DNA of 64,000 nucleotides. It comes from Microbacterium sp. 3J1 (GTDB lineage: Bacteria; Actinomycetota; Actinomycetes; Actinomycetales; Microbacteriaceae). A program made the translations under genes and the position numbers. The notes under the pieces were generated by a model. The model saw only the letters and a program-made list of their open reading frames with translations, made no database searches and had not been told where the DNA came from. Positions 43,760-51,149 of this stretch are shown here, piece by piece; position 1 is the first letter of the stretch; each line of letters starts with the position of its first letter. The stretch spans positions 1 through 64,000 of the forward strand of contig NZ_CDWI01000011.1 of assembly GCF_001049495.1 (NCBI RefSeq). The letters run 5' to 3'.

Positions 43760-44250
43760 CTGACCCATCTGAAGGAATGCCGCACCGCCGCGAGGTGCAG
43801 GACTTGCTCATCGAGCAGATGCGCCGGGACTTGTCGCGCCAGCCATGGTGGAAGACCCTTACGGGGCGGCTATCCATCGCCGCTGGCGTGCTCGTTGTGG
43901 CGGGGGCAGGAGTCGCCGCCGTGGTCCTCTTGGAAGAACGCCCGGTCGACGACACCAGCATCGTGCAGTGCCTCGAAGGTCCATACCGGAACCCGGACGG
44001 CACGCTGTCTGGCGCGGCGGTGAGTATCGCCACGCCAGACGGCGTCGTACCGATTGAAGACGCAGAGGCTGTATGCATCCAGATGTGGGAGTCCGGTGCG
44101 TTTGCCGAGACGGACCCACTGTCCGCGACGCCAGGCCCGGCTGTTGCTCCGTCCGAGTTCACGACCTGCGTCACCGACAATGGCGAAGCAGCGGTCGTGC
44201 CAGGAAAGATCGAGTGCTCAACGCTTCGCTTGCACCCGTATCAGAGCTGA
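43756..44250 (+). CDS. Single-pass membrane protein, putative anti-sigma factor
   Basis: A 164-residue protein with a short cytoplasmic N-terminus of about 35 residues (VQDLLIEQMRRDLSRQPWW), one membrane helix (SIAAGVLVVAGAGVAAVVLLE) and a roughly 100-residue external domain with four Cys (QCLEG, VCIQM, TCVT, ECST). Topology and the GTGA overlap with the sigma gene suggest an anti-sigma or sensor role, but no zinc-binding anti-sigma motif is present, so the assignment is inference. Confidence 0.68.
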   Translation: MTDPSEGMPHRREVQDLLIEQMRRDLSRQPWWKTLTGRLSIAAGVLVVAGAGVAAVVLLEERPVDDTSIVQCLEGPYRNPDGTLSGAAVSIATPDGVVPIEDAEAVCIQMWESGAFAETDPLSATPGPAVAPSEFTTCVTDNGEAAVVPGKIECSTLRLHPYQS

Positions 44251-44262
44251 GCCGGACGAGGG

Positions 44263-44838
44263 TCAACCGAAGGTTCCGACCGGGCGGTAGACGATGGACG
44301 ACGTCTTCGCGGCCAGTGCGCCCAATGAGGAACAGTACGGGGCGCAGGTCAGGACCGCGCCGGTGTAGCTCGTTCCGTCGTACTGCGACGACCAGCAGTT
44401 GTTGAACCCTTCCGCCGACCGCACGTTGTTGGTCCACCCGGATCCGAGACTCGGGAAGCCGAACGTCACGCCGTAACAACCGCTTCCAGAGCCCCAGTGA
44501 AGGAGAACAGACCCCGAGCGCGACGTCCCGGTCCAGATCTTGCCGACTGTTACGGTGGCTGCGGCCGCCGCACGAGCACTCACGCCCTCCGGGTGAAGCT
44601 GCTGGTAATCGCCTGGTGCACCATCTTCGATGAACTGTTCCGCTGCTTCGACCGAATCGAAGCAGGAGACCACGGTGGGGATGTCGTCGGGAACCGGCTC
44701 GCCGTCGGGGATGGCTACACCTCCGACGGTGCAGGCGGCGGGGACGGTGGGTTCCGCAGATGCGAGTGCCGGCGAGGGCGCGGCGAACGCGAGGGTTGCG
44801 GTGAGCGCCACGGCAGCTGGCAGGAATCGTCGAGACAA
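44263..44838 (-). CDS. Secreted protein, possible I36/crystallin-like fold
   Basis: A 191-residue protein with a clear Sec signal peptide (MSRRFLPAAVALTATLAFAA, cleavage near ALASA). TTG 44838 is chosen over a longer frame because GGAGGAG sits 6 nt upstream and it places the Arg pair at the N-terminus. The mature part ends with Gly/Ser/Trp-rich, Cys-containing segments (GSGSGCYGVTFG, GFNNCWSSQYDG, LTCAPYCSSLG) reminiscent of peptidase-inhibitor I36 or beta-gamma-crystallin domains; that likeness is tentative. It converges with the sigma/anti-sigma pair. Confidence 0.7.
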   Translation of the reverse strand: MSRRFLPAAVALTATLAFAAPSPALASAEPTVPAACTVGGVAIPDGEPVPDDIPTVVSCFDSVEAAEQFIEDGAPGDYQQLHPEGVSARAAAAATVTVGKIWTGTSRSGSVLLHWGSGSGCYGVTFGFPSLGSGWTNNVRSAEGFNNCWSSQYDGTSYTGAVLTCAPYCSSLGALAAKTSSIVYRPVGTFG

Positions 44839-44855
44839 AGGAAGCTCCTCCGGTA

Positions 44856-44887
44856 GGGGTTGGATTCGCTTCGGTATGTCCAACCCC
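44856..44887 (-). promoter_or_regulatory. Inverted repeat upstream of secreted-protein gene
   Basis: GGGGTTGGA and TCCAACCCC form a perfect 9-bp inverted repeat with 14-nt spacer, 17 bp upstream of the start codon. It could be an operator or an mRNA hairpin near the ribosome site. Confidence 0.5.
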
Positions 44888-44954
44888 CAGTCCGGGGTTC
44901 CTGCACTACTCCGCTCAACAGGTCGAGAACCGCGTATTTACGGGGAAGTCGGCC

Positions 44955-45074
44955 TCACGGTTTGACTCGATCTCTGTACTCCGGTGTGCCTTCGGCGACG
45001 GCGGTCGCGTACTTCCAGGCGCACTCGACACCAGCGTCACGAAGGACGCTGGTGTCCGACTGCGCCGCTGTCAC
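44955..45074 (-). CDS. Possible 39-residue protein or gene remnant
   Basis: On the minus strand the frame reads MTAAQSDTSVLRDAGVECAW and KYATAVAEGTPEYRDRVKP, with protein-like composition. The same frame extends another 17 codons upstream without a start codon before a stop, so this may be the C-terminus of a lost gene. No ribosome site is visible. Confidence 0.3.
   Translation of the reverse strand: MTAAQSDTSVLRDAGVECAWKYATAVAEGTPEYRDRVKP
45027..45056. repeat. 12-bp perfect inverted repeat
   Basis: GACACCAGCGTC and GACGCTGGTGTC flank a 6-nt loop. It lies inside the possible 39-residue frame and could be a terminator for transcripts entering from either side. Confidence 0.45.
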
Positions 45075-45408
45075 GCACAGATCGGGCCGGAGGGAGGCCC
45101 GCGTCCAGAACGCGAGGGGGCAGCGTCAACATGCTCCGCACGGGGTCGCCCGAGCGTGATGAGGCGTGCAACGGCAAGGGCAGGGTCGTACCGGGGCGCA
45201 CATCACAAGTGGCCTATGCAGCCGACGCGAAGCACCGCGACCACCGGGCTAGAGCGCGGGCGACGCGCGCGATAGAGGACGCTACCTCGTCGTGATTCGA
45301 GGAGTCCTCGACTCGGTCGACGCGCCGACGGTTCTCATCGCAGGAGAGGGTCTCGATGTCGCGACGGTGTGTATCGAACCCGGTGTCCAGGACAGCCGGG
45401 CGGTGAGC
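45075..45408. other. Gene-poor stretch
   Basis: No credible gene, RNA or repeat was seen apart from a short CGAGGA/TCCTCG inverted repeat near 45300. Frames here lack starts, ribosome sites or protein-like composition. Confidence 0.4.
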
Positions 45409-45737
45409 TCACGATGAGCGATAGGCCGCGACGATGTCGGCCGCGATACGACCGCGGTCACTCACGGCGTAACCGTTGCGACGTGCCCATGTGCGGATGG
45501 TGCCCTCTCATCCGCCGACGGCGGCGCGACGGCGGAAGAGCCACGGGACGCGAGAGGGCGCACCCGCCGTCCCGCCTTGATGAACGGAGCGAGGGCGTCG
45601 CGGAGCTTCTCCTGGTTGGCGTTGGTCAGGTCTATTTCGTACGAGGTGCCGTTGAGCTCGAACGTGACCGTGCCGCCCTCGTCGATGGTCGACTGGTCCA
45701 AGTCGTCGATGAGCTCGACGATTCGCCGCCGTGCCAT
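45409..45737 (-). pseudogene. lsr2: lsr2 homologue split by a one-base frameshift
   Basis: Lsr2 is a nucleoid protein that silences AT-rich foreign DNA. The frame from ATG 45737 reads the N-terminal dimerisation domain (RRIVELIDDLDQSTIDEGGT, VTFELNGTSYEIDLTNANQE) and then a linker. The C-terminal DNA-binding domain (IRTWARRNGYAVSDRGRI, then AADIVAAYRSS) is intact but in a different frame; restoring one G in the GGG run at 45503-45505 joins them into a normal 109-residue protein. As written, translation would leave the C-terminal domain out. Sequencing error, phase-variable slippage and true pseudogene are all possible. Confidence 0.8.
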
Positions 45738-46362
45738 GGAGATCCAATCATGAGGTGCCACGCTCATCTTCGTCGCGGTCTTCTGGATCCATAAGTGATA
45801 GGGCGGCATGGACTTCGCGACTACCTGGCCGGGTCCTGACTACAGAATCTGAGCCATCCTGCCGACCATCGAGGGCGTGCACAGACCGGTGAGAATCGCG
45901 GAGATGGCCCTGCTATGGCGCGGACCGAGCGCGCCGCCAGTCCGAACTGCTGCAGGTATTCGCGCGAGAGTTCGAGAAGAACGCACCGGAGGGCGGGACG
46001 AACGACTAGAACGCGGTGGCACGGGGCAACCGCTGTCGCTACCGCTCGCTGGCGCGAGGGCCTTCGCGGGCTCCGCAGTAGTCGGCGTCGTGAAGTTATG
46101 AGCGACGTCACGATCTTCACGCGGGCGCAAGCACTGAGTGTTCGGGTCGGGGCATCGTTCGGACGGCGATGAGGTTCACTTCATGCCGGAGGGCATGGAC
46201 GGACAGCATTCAAGTTGAGGATTGGCGAGGTACTTCCTTGTGCCGTGAGAAAGCGGGGCAAGGCGCGCTCGCGTGCACGGAGACTACAGAGTTCGAGACA
46301 GATGTCCCCGCTGCGATGACAGATAAGCGCGGAATCTGCAACGACGCGATCCCAGTGCCCTC
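45738..46362. other. Gene-poor stretch with coding debris
   Basis: No intact gene. A protein-like stretch RARRQSELLQVFAREFEKNA followed by PEGGTND and a stop appears on the plus strand at about 45925-46009, lacking a start in its frame, which suggests remnants of a decayed gene. Confidence 0.4.
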
Positions 46363-47103
46363 ATGGTCTTCGCCTCCATCACCCGCCTGGCAGCAACGCC
46401 AGAGTCCTCACCATGTCCGGCACCATCGTCGGCTTTCGCGTCCGCAGAGGCTGCTTCGCTCGAGCACGTCGAAGGGGTGCGCGGGCTGCCAACCACCGCT
46501 TCGGACGTGGACCAGGACCAGTTCGACTGGTTCGTCGAAAACGGGGTAGCCCCCGACACGGCGCGCGATCTCATCGCCACATTCAACAGCGGTGGGGAGA
46601 TCGATTCCATGTCAGGCGCAGAACCGGTGGAGGTTCGCACATCTGAGATCGACGGATGGAATGTCACGCGCGCAGAATTCCAGGACGGTTCCATCTCGGT
46701 ATCGAAGGTTCAGCTGCCAGGCGCCGAAGAAGGCGAGGCTACCGGGATCTCTGTGAGAAGCGTCGGATCGTGCGGATCAACGTCGTCCGGCTCCGGCTGG
46801 GCGTCGTACTACGACTGCGCTGTCGTCGGGTCCAACGGCGCCTGGCTGAGCATGGAGTTCCGGGCCAGCTACACGCGCACGAACGCGAACAAGGCGACCA
46901 TTCATTCGGTCAGTTCTCCGTACGTGCACGCGGTGGGCGGCACCGCCGCAACGCCGACACTGAGCATCGTCACGGCGACTGGTACGAAAGCCCACGCAAA
47001 GGCGACGACTCAGTTCAACGGTGCGCCGCCGGTCGGGAGTAAGACGTGCACCCTGAACCTGTATGTAACCGGCGCCTCCGCCACCACAACCCAGAACTAT
47101 TGA
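46363..47103 (+). CDS. Exported-protein paralogue A, N-terminus degraded
   Basis: A 246-residue frame paralogous to the next gene. Both share an N-terminal helical module (here FDWFVENGVAPDTARDLIAT, FNSGGEIDSM) and a C-terminal Ser/Gly-rich beta domain with paired Cys (GSCGSTSSGSGWASYYDCAV). ATG 46363 is the only start in frame; it has no ribosome site, and the first 30 residues are a poor signal peptide although AFASAEAA resembles its cleavage end. A damaged signal sequence is likely. The next gene begins 17 bp after its stop. Confidence 0.6.
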   Translation: MVFASITRLAATPESSPCPAPSSAFASAEAASLEHVEGVRGLPTTASDVDQDQFDWFVENGVAPDTARDLIATFNSGGEIDSMSGAEPVEVRTSEIDGWNVTRAEFQDGSISVSKVQLPGAEEGEATGISVRSVGSCGSTSSGSGWASYYDCAVVGSNGAWLSMEFRASYTRTNANKATIHSVSSPYVHAVGGTAATPTLSIVTATGTKAHAKATTQFNGAPPVGSKTCTLNLYVTGASATTTQNY

Positions 47104-47120
47104 GCGAAAGAAGCATCCCC

Positions 47121-47807
47121 GTGATTACAAAGACGAAATCTCGAATCTGCGCAGCGCTCGGCGTGGCGTTTGTCATGGCTGTTGGCGCTCCTCAGCTCGC
47201 GAATGCGACTGAATCGCCATACGACACCCCGGAGGTGCGCGCCTTCTTCACGGAGTATGGCGTGGACTCTGATACCCAAGACGCCCTTGTTGCATCGATG
47301 GAGGCGGGCGACCTTATCGACGCGTTGAAGTCTGGTCAGGAACCTGTCTCGTCGCAGACACAGATCAAGGATGGTTTCGAAGAGACAGTGCTCACGTACG
47401 CCGACGGATCGGTCGGCGTAACTGCGATGGAGATTCCTCAACCCGCGCCGACAACGGGTGTATCCGCGCGGGCGATTTCCGGTTGCACCGTGCACTCCGG
47501 TGCGGGATGGGCGTCGTCGACGAATTGCAAGGTGAGTCACACCGCCGCGTACGCGTCGCTGAGCTTCTACGCGAACTACCAGCAGACAGCGAGCGGCGGC
47601 TCGATCTCAAACATCCGTGATAGCTCAATCAGCGCGACCTTCGGATCCGTGTCCGACAAGTCGCTGAAGCTGATTCGAGCGAACTCGACCTCGTCTCAGC
47701 CTGCGGTCGCAACCCTTCACGGTTACTGGAGCTCCGGCACTCTCGCGGAGGATCTCTACTTGTCGTTGCGGGTCAACGCAAGCGGCGGCTGGACGACTAC
47801 TTACTGA
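47121..47807 (+). CDS. Exported-protein paralogue B
   Basis: A 228-residue protein with an intact Sec signal peptide (basic ITKTKSR, hydrophobic ICAALGVAFVMAVGA, cleavage near ANA). The mature part has the same two modules as paralogue A: a helical region FFTEYGVDSDTQDALVASME, AGDLIDAL and a beta-rich domain with one Cys pair (SGCTVHSGAGWASSTNCKVS). The GTG start at 47121 fits the signal peptide. No family was recognised; presence of two tandem copies suggests a duplicated secreted factor. Confidence 0.72.
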   Translation: MITKTKSRICAALGVAFVMAVGAPQLANATESPYDTPEVRAFFTEYGVDSDTQDALVASMEAGDLIDALKSGQEPVSSQTQIKDGFEETVLTYADGSVGVTAMEIPQPAPTTGVSARAISGCTVHSGAGWASSTNCKVSHTAAYASLSFYANYQQTASGGSISNIRDSSISATFGSVSDKSLKLIRANSTSSQPAVATLHGYWSSGTLAEDLYLSLRVNASGGWTTTY

Positions 47808-47814
47808 GTCAATC

Positions 47815-47854
47815 TGTGTGCCCAGTAGGCTGGCGGTTGCTTACTGGGCACACA
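47815..47854. terminator. Hairpin between paralogue B and DUF4190-like gene
   Basis: A 13-bp perfect stem (TGTGTGCCCAGTA with its complement) with 14-nt loop starts 7 bp after the stop of paralogue B. No T-tract follows. Confidence 0.6.
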
Positions 47855-47870
47855 CTCACAAAGGATCGCT

Positions 47871-48161
47871 GTGGACGTCAAACGAAAAGGCCGATACGAC
47901 CGCAACGCCTTCGCAAGCTGCCTTCTCGCGCTTGGGGCAGTGCTAACCAGTGGGTGGTGGCTGGTAGGCACTGCGCTGGCGTGTGCCGCGATTGCCTTCG
48001 CGCTGGTGTCCAGGAAGGCGCTCAAGGAGGACGCCACCTTGCGTGGGACGGGTTTCTCGCTTGCCGGGTTCCTCGTCTCGCTTGGAGTCCTCCTGTTCGT
48101 CACAGTCGGGCCCTCGCTCCTCTCCCTGCTCCTCTTCACCATTGCACCGCCCCCGCAGTAG
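47871..48161 (+). CDS. Small DUF4190-like membrane protein
   Basis: A 96-residue protein with a basic N-terminus (MDVKRKGRYDRN), two or three hydrophobic helices (SCLLALGAVLTSGWWLVGTA, ALACAAIAFALV, SLAGFLVSLGVLLFVTVGPS) and the loop KALKEDATLRGTGFS typical of DUF4190-like proteins. GTG 47871 has AAGGA 5 nt upstream. Function unknown. Last gene of the accessory block. Confidence 0.65.
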   Translation: MDVKRKGRYDRNAFASCLLALGAVLTSGWWLVGTALACAAIAFALVSRKALKEDATLRGTGFSLAGFLVSLGVLLFVTVGPSLLSLLLFTIAPPPQ

Positions 48162-48580
48162 GCAACTGCAGACGGGGCGAGGCGGCGGTGCAAGCTCACC
48201 GACCTCTTCGATAACACGTCTATATACGGCCGCGGGTCGCGGTCGCAGAGACTTGCCGAGTCTGCCCTGGGAGAATCGCAGATCAGAAATGGTTTCCCGT
48301 GCCGCGACCGAGTCGGCAGAGGAATAACGCCTTCGCGCCAGAGGATTTGGCCGCGTACATGGTGCGTATGACCCCTGAAGGCTCAAGGCATCGCGGAGAT
48401 ACGCGAACAACCCACCAGCCAGAAGAGGCTTGGATTCTCGCAGACCAGCGAGTCCGGGCCTCTGGCGTCGGTCGGGCCGTGATGCGACTGCGGCGTCGGG
48501 TCGTGCCATACCGTTGGACTCACACCGACTTCCGACCGTTGCCGCGGAAGGCGAGTCGCCCCCGAGAGAAAGGCACGCCG
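48162..48580. other. Intergenic region at the right edge of the accessory block
   Basis: No supported gene or attachment repeat was found in 419 bp. Minus-strand frames contain short protein-like stretches but lack starts. This is the likely right boundary of the block. Confidence 0.4.
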
Positions 48581-49054
48581 ATGAGCGATGACGCGAGGCT
48601 TGCGCAGCTGGAGGAGGAGCACGTCGTGCTCGTGCTCCGACGATTCGACCGTGCAGACGCGTGGGAGCTCGGACGATCGATCGCCGAGCGGGCGCTGGCC
48701 GCGAAGCATCCGGTGGCGATCGACGTGCGGACCGCTGCAGGGATGCTGTTCCACGCGTCGTTGCCGGGCGCGACGGCCGACAACGACGTCTGGGCCGCGA
48801 AGAAGGCGGCGACCGCTCTCCGGTTCGAGACGAGTACGGCACTGCTGGAAGCGCGGATCGCGCACGGCGGTCGCGATATGTACGAGCCGGGCTGGCTCGA
48901 CCCCGTCACCTACGCGGTCGCCGGTGGCTCTGTCCCCATCCGCGTCGACGGAGTGGGCGTCGTCGCCGTCGCGACCATGTCAGGGCTCGCCTCGGCAGAC
49001 GACCACGACGCCGTGGCGGACGGGATCAGAGCTCTGCAGCAGCGCGCCCGCTGA
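48581..49054 (+). CDS. UPF0303 / heme-degrading-domain family protein
   Basis: A 157-residue protein with the UPF0303 pattern: LVLRRFDRADAWELGRSIAERAL, VAIDVRTAAGMLFHASLPGATADNDVWAAKK and PIRVDGVGVVAVATMSGLASADDHDAVADGI. The fold is shared with GlcG/HbpS-like proteins that bind heme or small ligands; no enzyme activity can be assigned. ATG 48581 follows GAGAGAAAGG; the longer upstream frame looks non-coding. Confidence 0.78.
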   Translation: MSDDARLAQLEEEHVVLVLRRFDRADAWELGRSIAERALAAKHPVAIDVRTAAGMLFHASLPGATADNDVWAAKKAATALRFETSTALLEARIAHGGRDMYEPGWLDPVTYAVAGGSVPIRVDGVGVVAVATMSGLASADDHDAVADGIRALQQRAR

Positions 49055-49075
49055 TCGGGCGACACGCAGGCCGGG

Positions 49076-49597
49076 TCAGATGTCCGCCTGCAGTCGCAGG
49101 CGCGTCGCGATCTCGGCGGCCTGCTCGGCGGGGGTCATCGCGATGTCGATCTCGATGAACTTCTCGTCCGGCCCCAGCGGCTCGAGCGTCGCGAACTGCG
49201 AGTCGAGCAGCGTCGCGGGCATGAAGTGGCCCTGGCGCCGCAGCATCCGATCGAGGATGAGCTGGCGTTCGCCGGCGAAATGGACGAACGTCACGGCGTC
49301 ACGTCGCAGCACGTCGCGATAGCTGTGGCGCAGTGCCGAGCACGTGACGATGCCGGGTTCACCCGCGGCGATGCGCTCGTCGATCCACTCTGCGATGCGG
49401 TCGAGCCACGGCCAGCGATCCTCGTCGGTGAGCGCGTGACCCGCGGCCATCTTGGCGACGTTCGCCTCGGGATGCAGGTCGTCGCCCTCTTCGAAGGCCC
49501 AGCCCAGACGGCCGGCCAGCATCGCCGCGACGGTGGACTTGCCCGTGCTTGCGACGCCCATGAACACGAGGACGGGTGCGGTGGTCGTCATCATCAC
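49076..49597 (-). CDS. gntK: Gluconokinase
   Basis: A 173-residue P-loop kinase that phosphorylates gluconate to 6-phosphogluconate for the pentose phosphate pathway. The Walker A GVASTGKST (about 14-22), EEGDDLHPEANVAKMAAGHALTD and CSALRHSYRD match GntK. ATG 49594 is an equally possible start. It follows the gluconate permease by 4 bp in one operon. Confidence 0.92.
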   Translation of the reverse strand: MMMTTTAPVLVFMGVASTGKSTVAAMLAGRLGWAFEEGDDLHPEANVAKMAAGHALTDEDRWPWLDRIAEWIDERIAAGEPGIVTCSALRHSYRDVLRRDAVTFVHFAGERQLILDRMLRRQGHFMPATLLDSQFATLEPLGPDEKFIEIDIAMTPAEQAAEIATRLRLQADI

Positions 49598-49601
49598 AGC
49601 C

Positions 49602-51011
49602 TCACACGAACATGCTGAGGATGAGTACCCCGGCGAGGCCGGTGACGGAGATCAGGCACTCGAGCACCGTCCAGGACTTCAGCGTCTGCGGGATGCTGAG
49701 ACCGAAGTACTCCTTGATGAGCCAGAAGCCGGCGTCGTTCACGTGCGACAGGAAGACCGAGCCCGAGCCGATCGCGAGGACGAGCAGCGCGACCATGGGG
49801 GAGTCGAGCGTCTCGGTGAGCGGCTGCAGGATGCCCGCGGCCGTGATGGTCGCGACCGTCGCCGAACCGGTGGCGATGCGGATGACGACCGCGACGAGCC
49901 AGGCGAGGATCAGCACGGAGACCGACGATCCGGAGACGAGCTCGGCGATGACGCCGCCGATGCCGGTGTCGACCAGCACCTGCTTGAAGCCACCGCCGGC
50001 GCCGACGATCAGCAGGATGCCGGCGATCGGGCCGAGCGAGGAGCCGACGATCTCGTTGACGCGCGTGCGGTCGAAGCCCGCGCCGCGGCCGAGGATGAAG
50101 AATCCGGCCAGCACCGCGATGAGCAGTGCGATGACGGGGGTGCCGAGGAAGTCGAGAGCGACCTTCCAGGCGGCGTCGGATCCCGCGGCGGAGATGTCTG
50201 CGATCGCCTTCGCCAGCATGAGGAACACGGGGAGCAGGATGCTGAAGAGCGTCGCGCCGAACGACGGGCGGCGGCGCTGCGCCTCGCCCTCGTCCTCAGC
50301 GGTCACGAACAGCTCGGGCACCGGAACGTCGACCCAGCGGGCGGCGAAGCGGGCGAACAGCGGCCCGGAGATGATCACGGCGGGGATCGCGACGATGACG
50401 CCGAACGCCAGGGTGAGGCCGAGGTTCGCACCGAGAGCGTCGATCGCCGCGAGCGGGCCCGGGTGCGGAGGCACGAGGCCGTGCATGGCGGAGAGGCCGG
50501 CGAGGGTGGGGATCGCGATGCGCATGAGCGGCTGACCGGATCGACGGGCGACCAGGATGATGACGGGGACGAGGAGCACGAGGCCGACCTCGAAGAACAT
50601 CGGCAGACCGATGACCGCGCCGATGAGCCCCATGACCCACGGAAGCGAGCGCGCGCTGGCGCGGGCGACGAGGGTGTCGACGATGCGATCGGCTCCGCCG
50701 GAGTCCGCGAGCAGCTTTCCGTAGATGGCGCCGAGGGCGATGAGGATTCCGACGCCGCCCATCGTCGAGCCGAAGCCGGCGGAGAAGCTCGTCACCGAGT
50801 CCGCGATGTCCATTCCCGCGATCGCGCCGGTCGAGAGGGCACCGATCGTCAGAGACAGGAACGGGTGCAGCTTGACCCACGTGATGAGCACGATGATGAT
50901 CGCGATGCCGATGACCGCGGCGGCGATGAGCTGGCCGGCGGGGCGGTCGGTGACCGTGGTGTCGGTGGCTGCGGTCACGAATGCGGACGCGGCGGGGGTG
51001 ATGAGTGCCAT
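49602..51011 (-). CDS. gntP: Gluconate:H+ symporter, GntP family
   Basis: A 469-residue permease with about 12-14 membrane helices. GntP markers include GFGSTMGGVGILIALGAIYGKLL, the PPHPGPLAAI motif, VATITAAGI and SVFLSHVNDAGFWLIKEYFG. ATG 51011 follows AAGGAAG. It imports gluconate for the downstream kinase, and a GntR regulator is divergent upstream. Confidence 0.93.
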   Translation of the reverse strand: MALITPAASAFVTAATDTTVTDRPAGQLIAAAVIGIAIIIVLITWVKLHPFLSLTIGALSTGAIAGMDIADSVTSFSAGFGSTMGGVGILIALGAIYGKLLADSGGADRIVDTLVARASARSLPWVMGLIGAVIGLPMFFEVGLVLLVPVIILVARRSGQPLMRIAIPTLAGLSAMHGLVPPHPGPLAAIDALGANLGLTLAFGVIVAIPAVIISGPLFARFAARWVDVPVPELFVTAEDEGEAQRRRPSFGATLFSILLPVFLMLAKAIADISAAGSDAAWKVALDFLGTPVIALLIAVLAGFFILGRGAGFDRTRVNEIVGSSLGPIAGILLIVGAGGGFKQVLVDTGIGGVIAELVSGSSVSVLILAWLVAVVIRIATGSATVATITAAGILQPLTETLDSPMVALLVLAIGSGSVFLSHVNDAGFWLIKEYFGLSIPQTLKSWTVLECLISVTGLAGVLILSMFV

Positions 51012-51044
51012 GAGCTTCCTTGATCCGGGCGATGAGGTTCGTCC

Positions 51045-51088
51045 TTATGTCGTACATAATAAGCACGCCCTCACACTGTTGTGCAACA
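51045..51088. promoter_or_regulatory. Operator region between gntP and gntR
   Basis: TTATGT-CGT-ACATAA (51045-51059) is a perfect palindrome containing the GT-N-AC core of FCD-type GntR regulators. TGTTG-TG-CAACA (51077-51088) is a second. Both lie in the divergent promoter region. Confidence 0.6.
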
Positions 51089-51149
51089 TATGGAGCATTG
51101 ATCGCTGTCTTGCGCTGTGAAGCGGCCATCCTGCGGGCATACTCGACCT

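Noticed and set aside
44860..45159. Plus-strand 99-codon open frame in the accessory block
   Set aside because: No ribosome site, unlikely composition, and the complementary strand gives a more protein-like reading.
45462..45809. 115-codon form of the Lsr2 homologue beginning 24 codons upstream and ending in the wrong frame
   Set aside because: The N-terminal extension is unlike Lsr2 proteins and its last residues are the frameshifted reading of the C-terminal domain; the split gene explains the data better.
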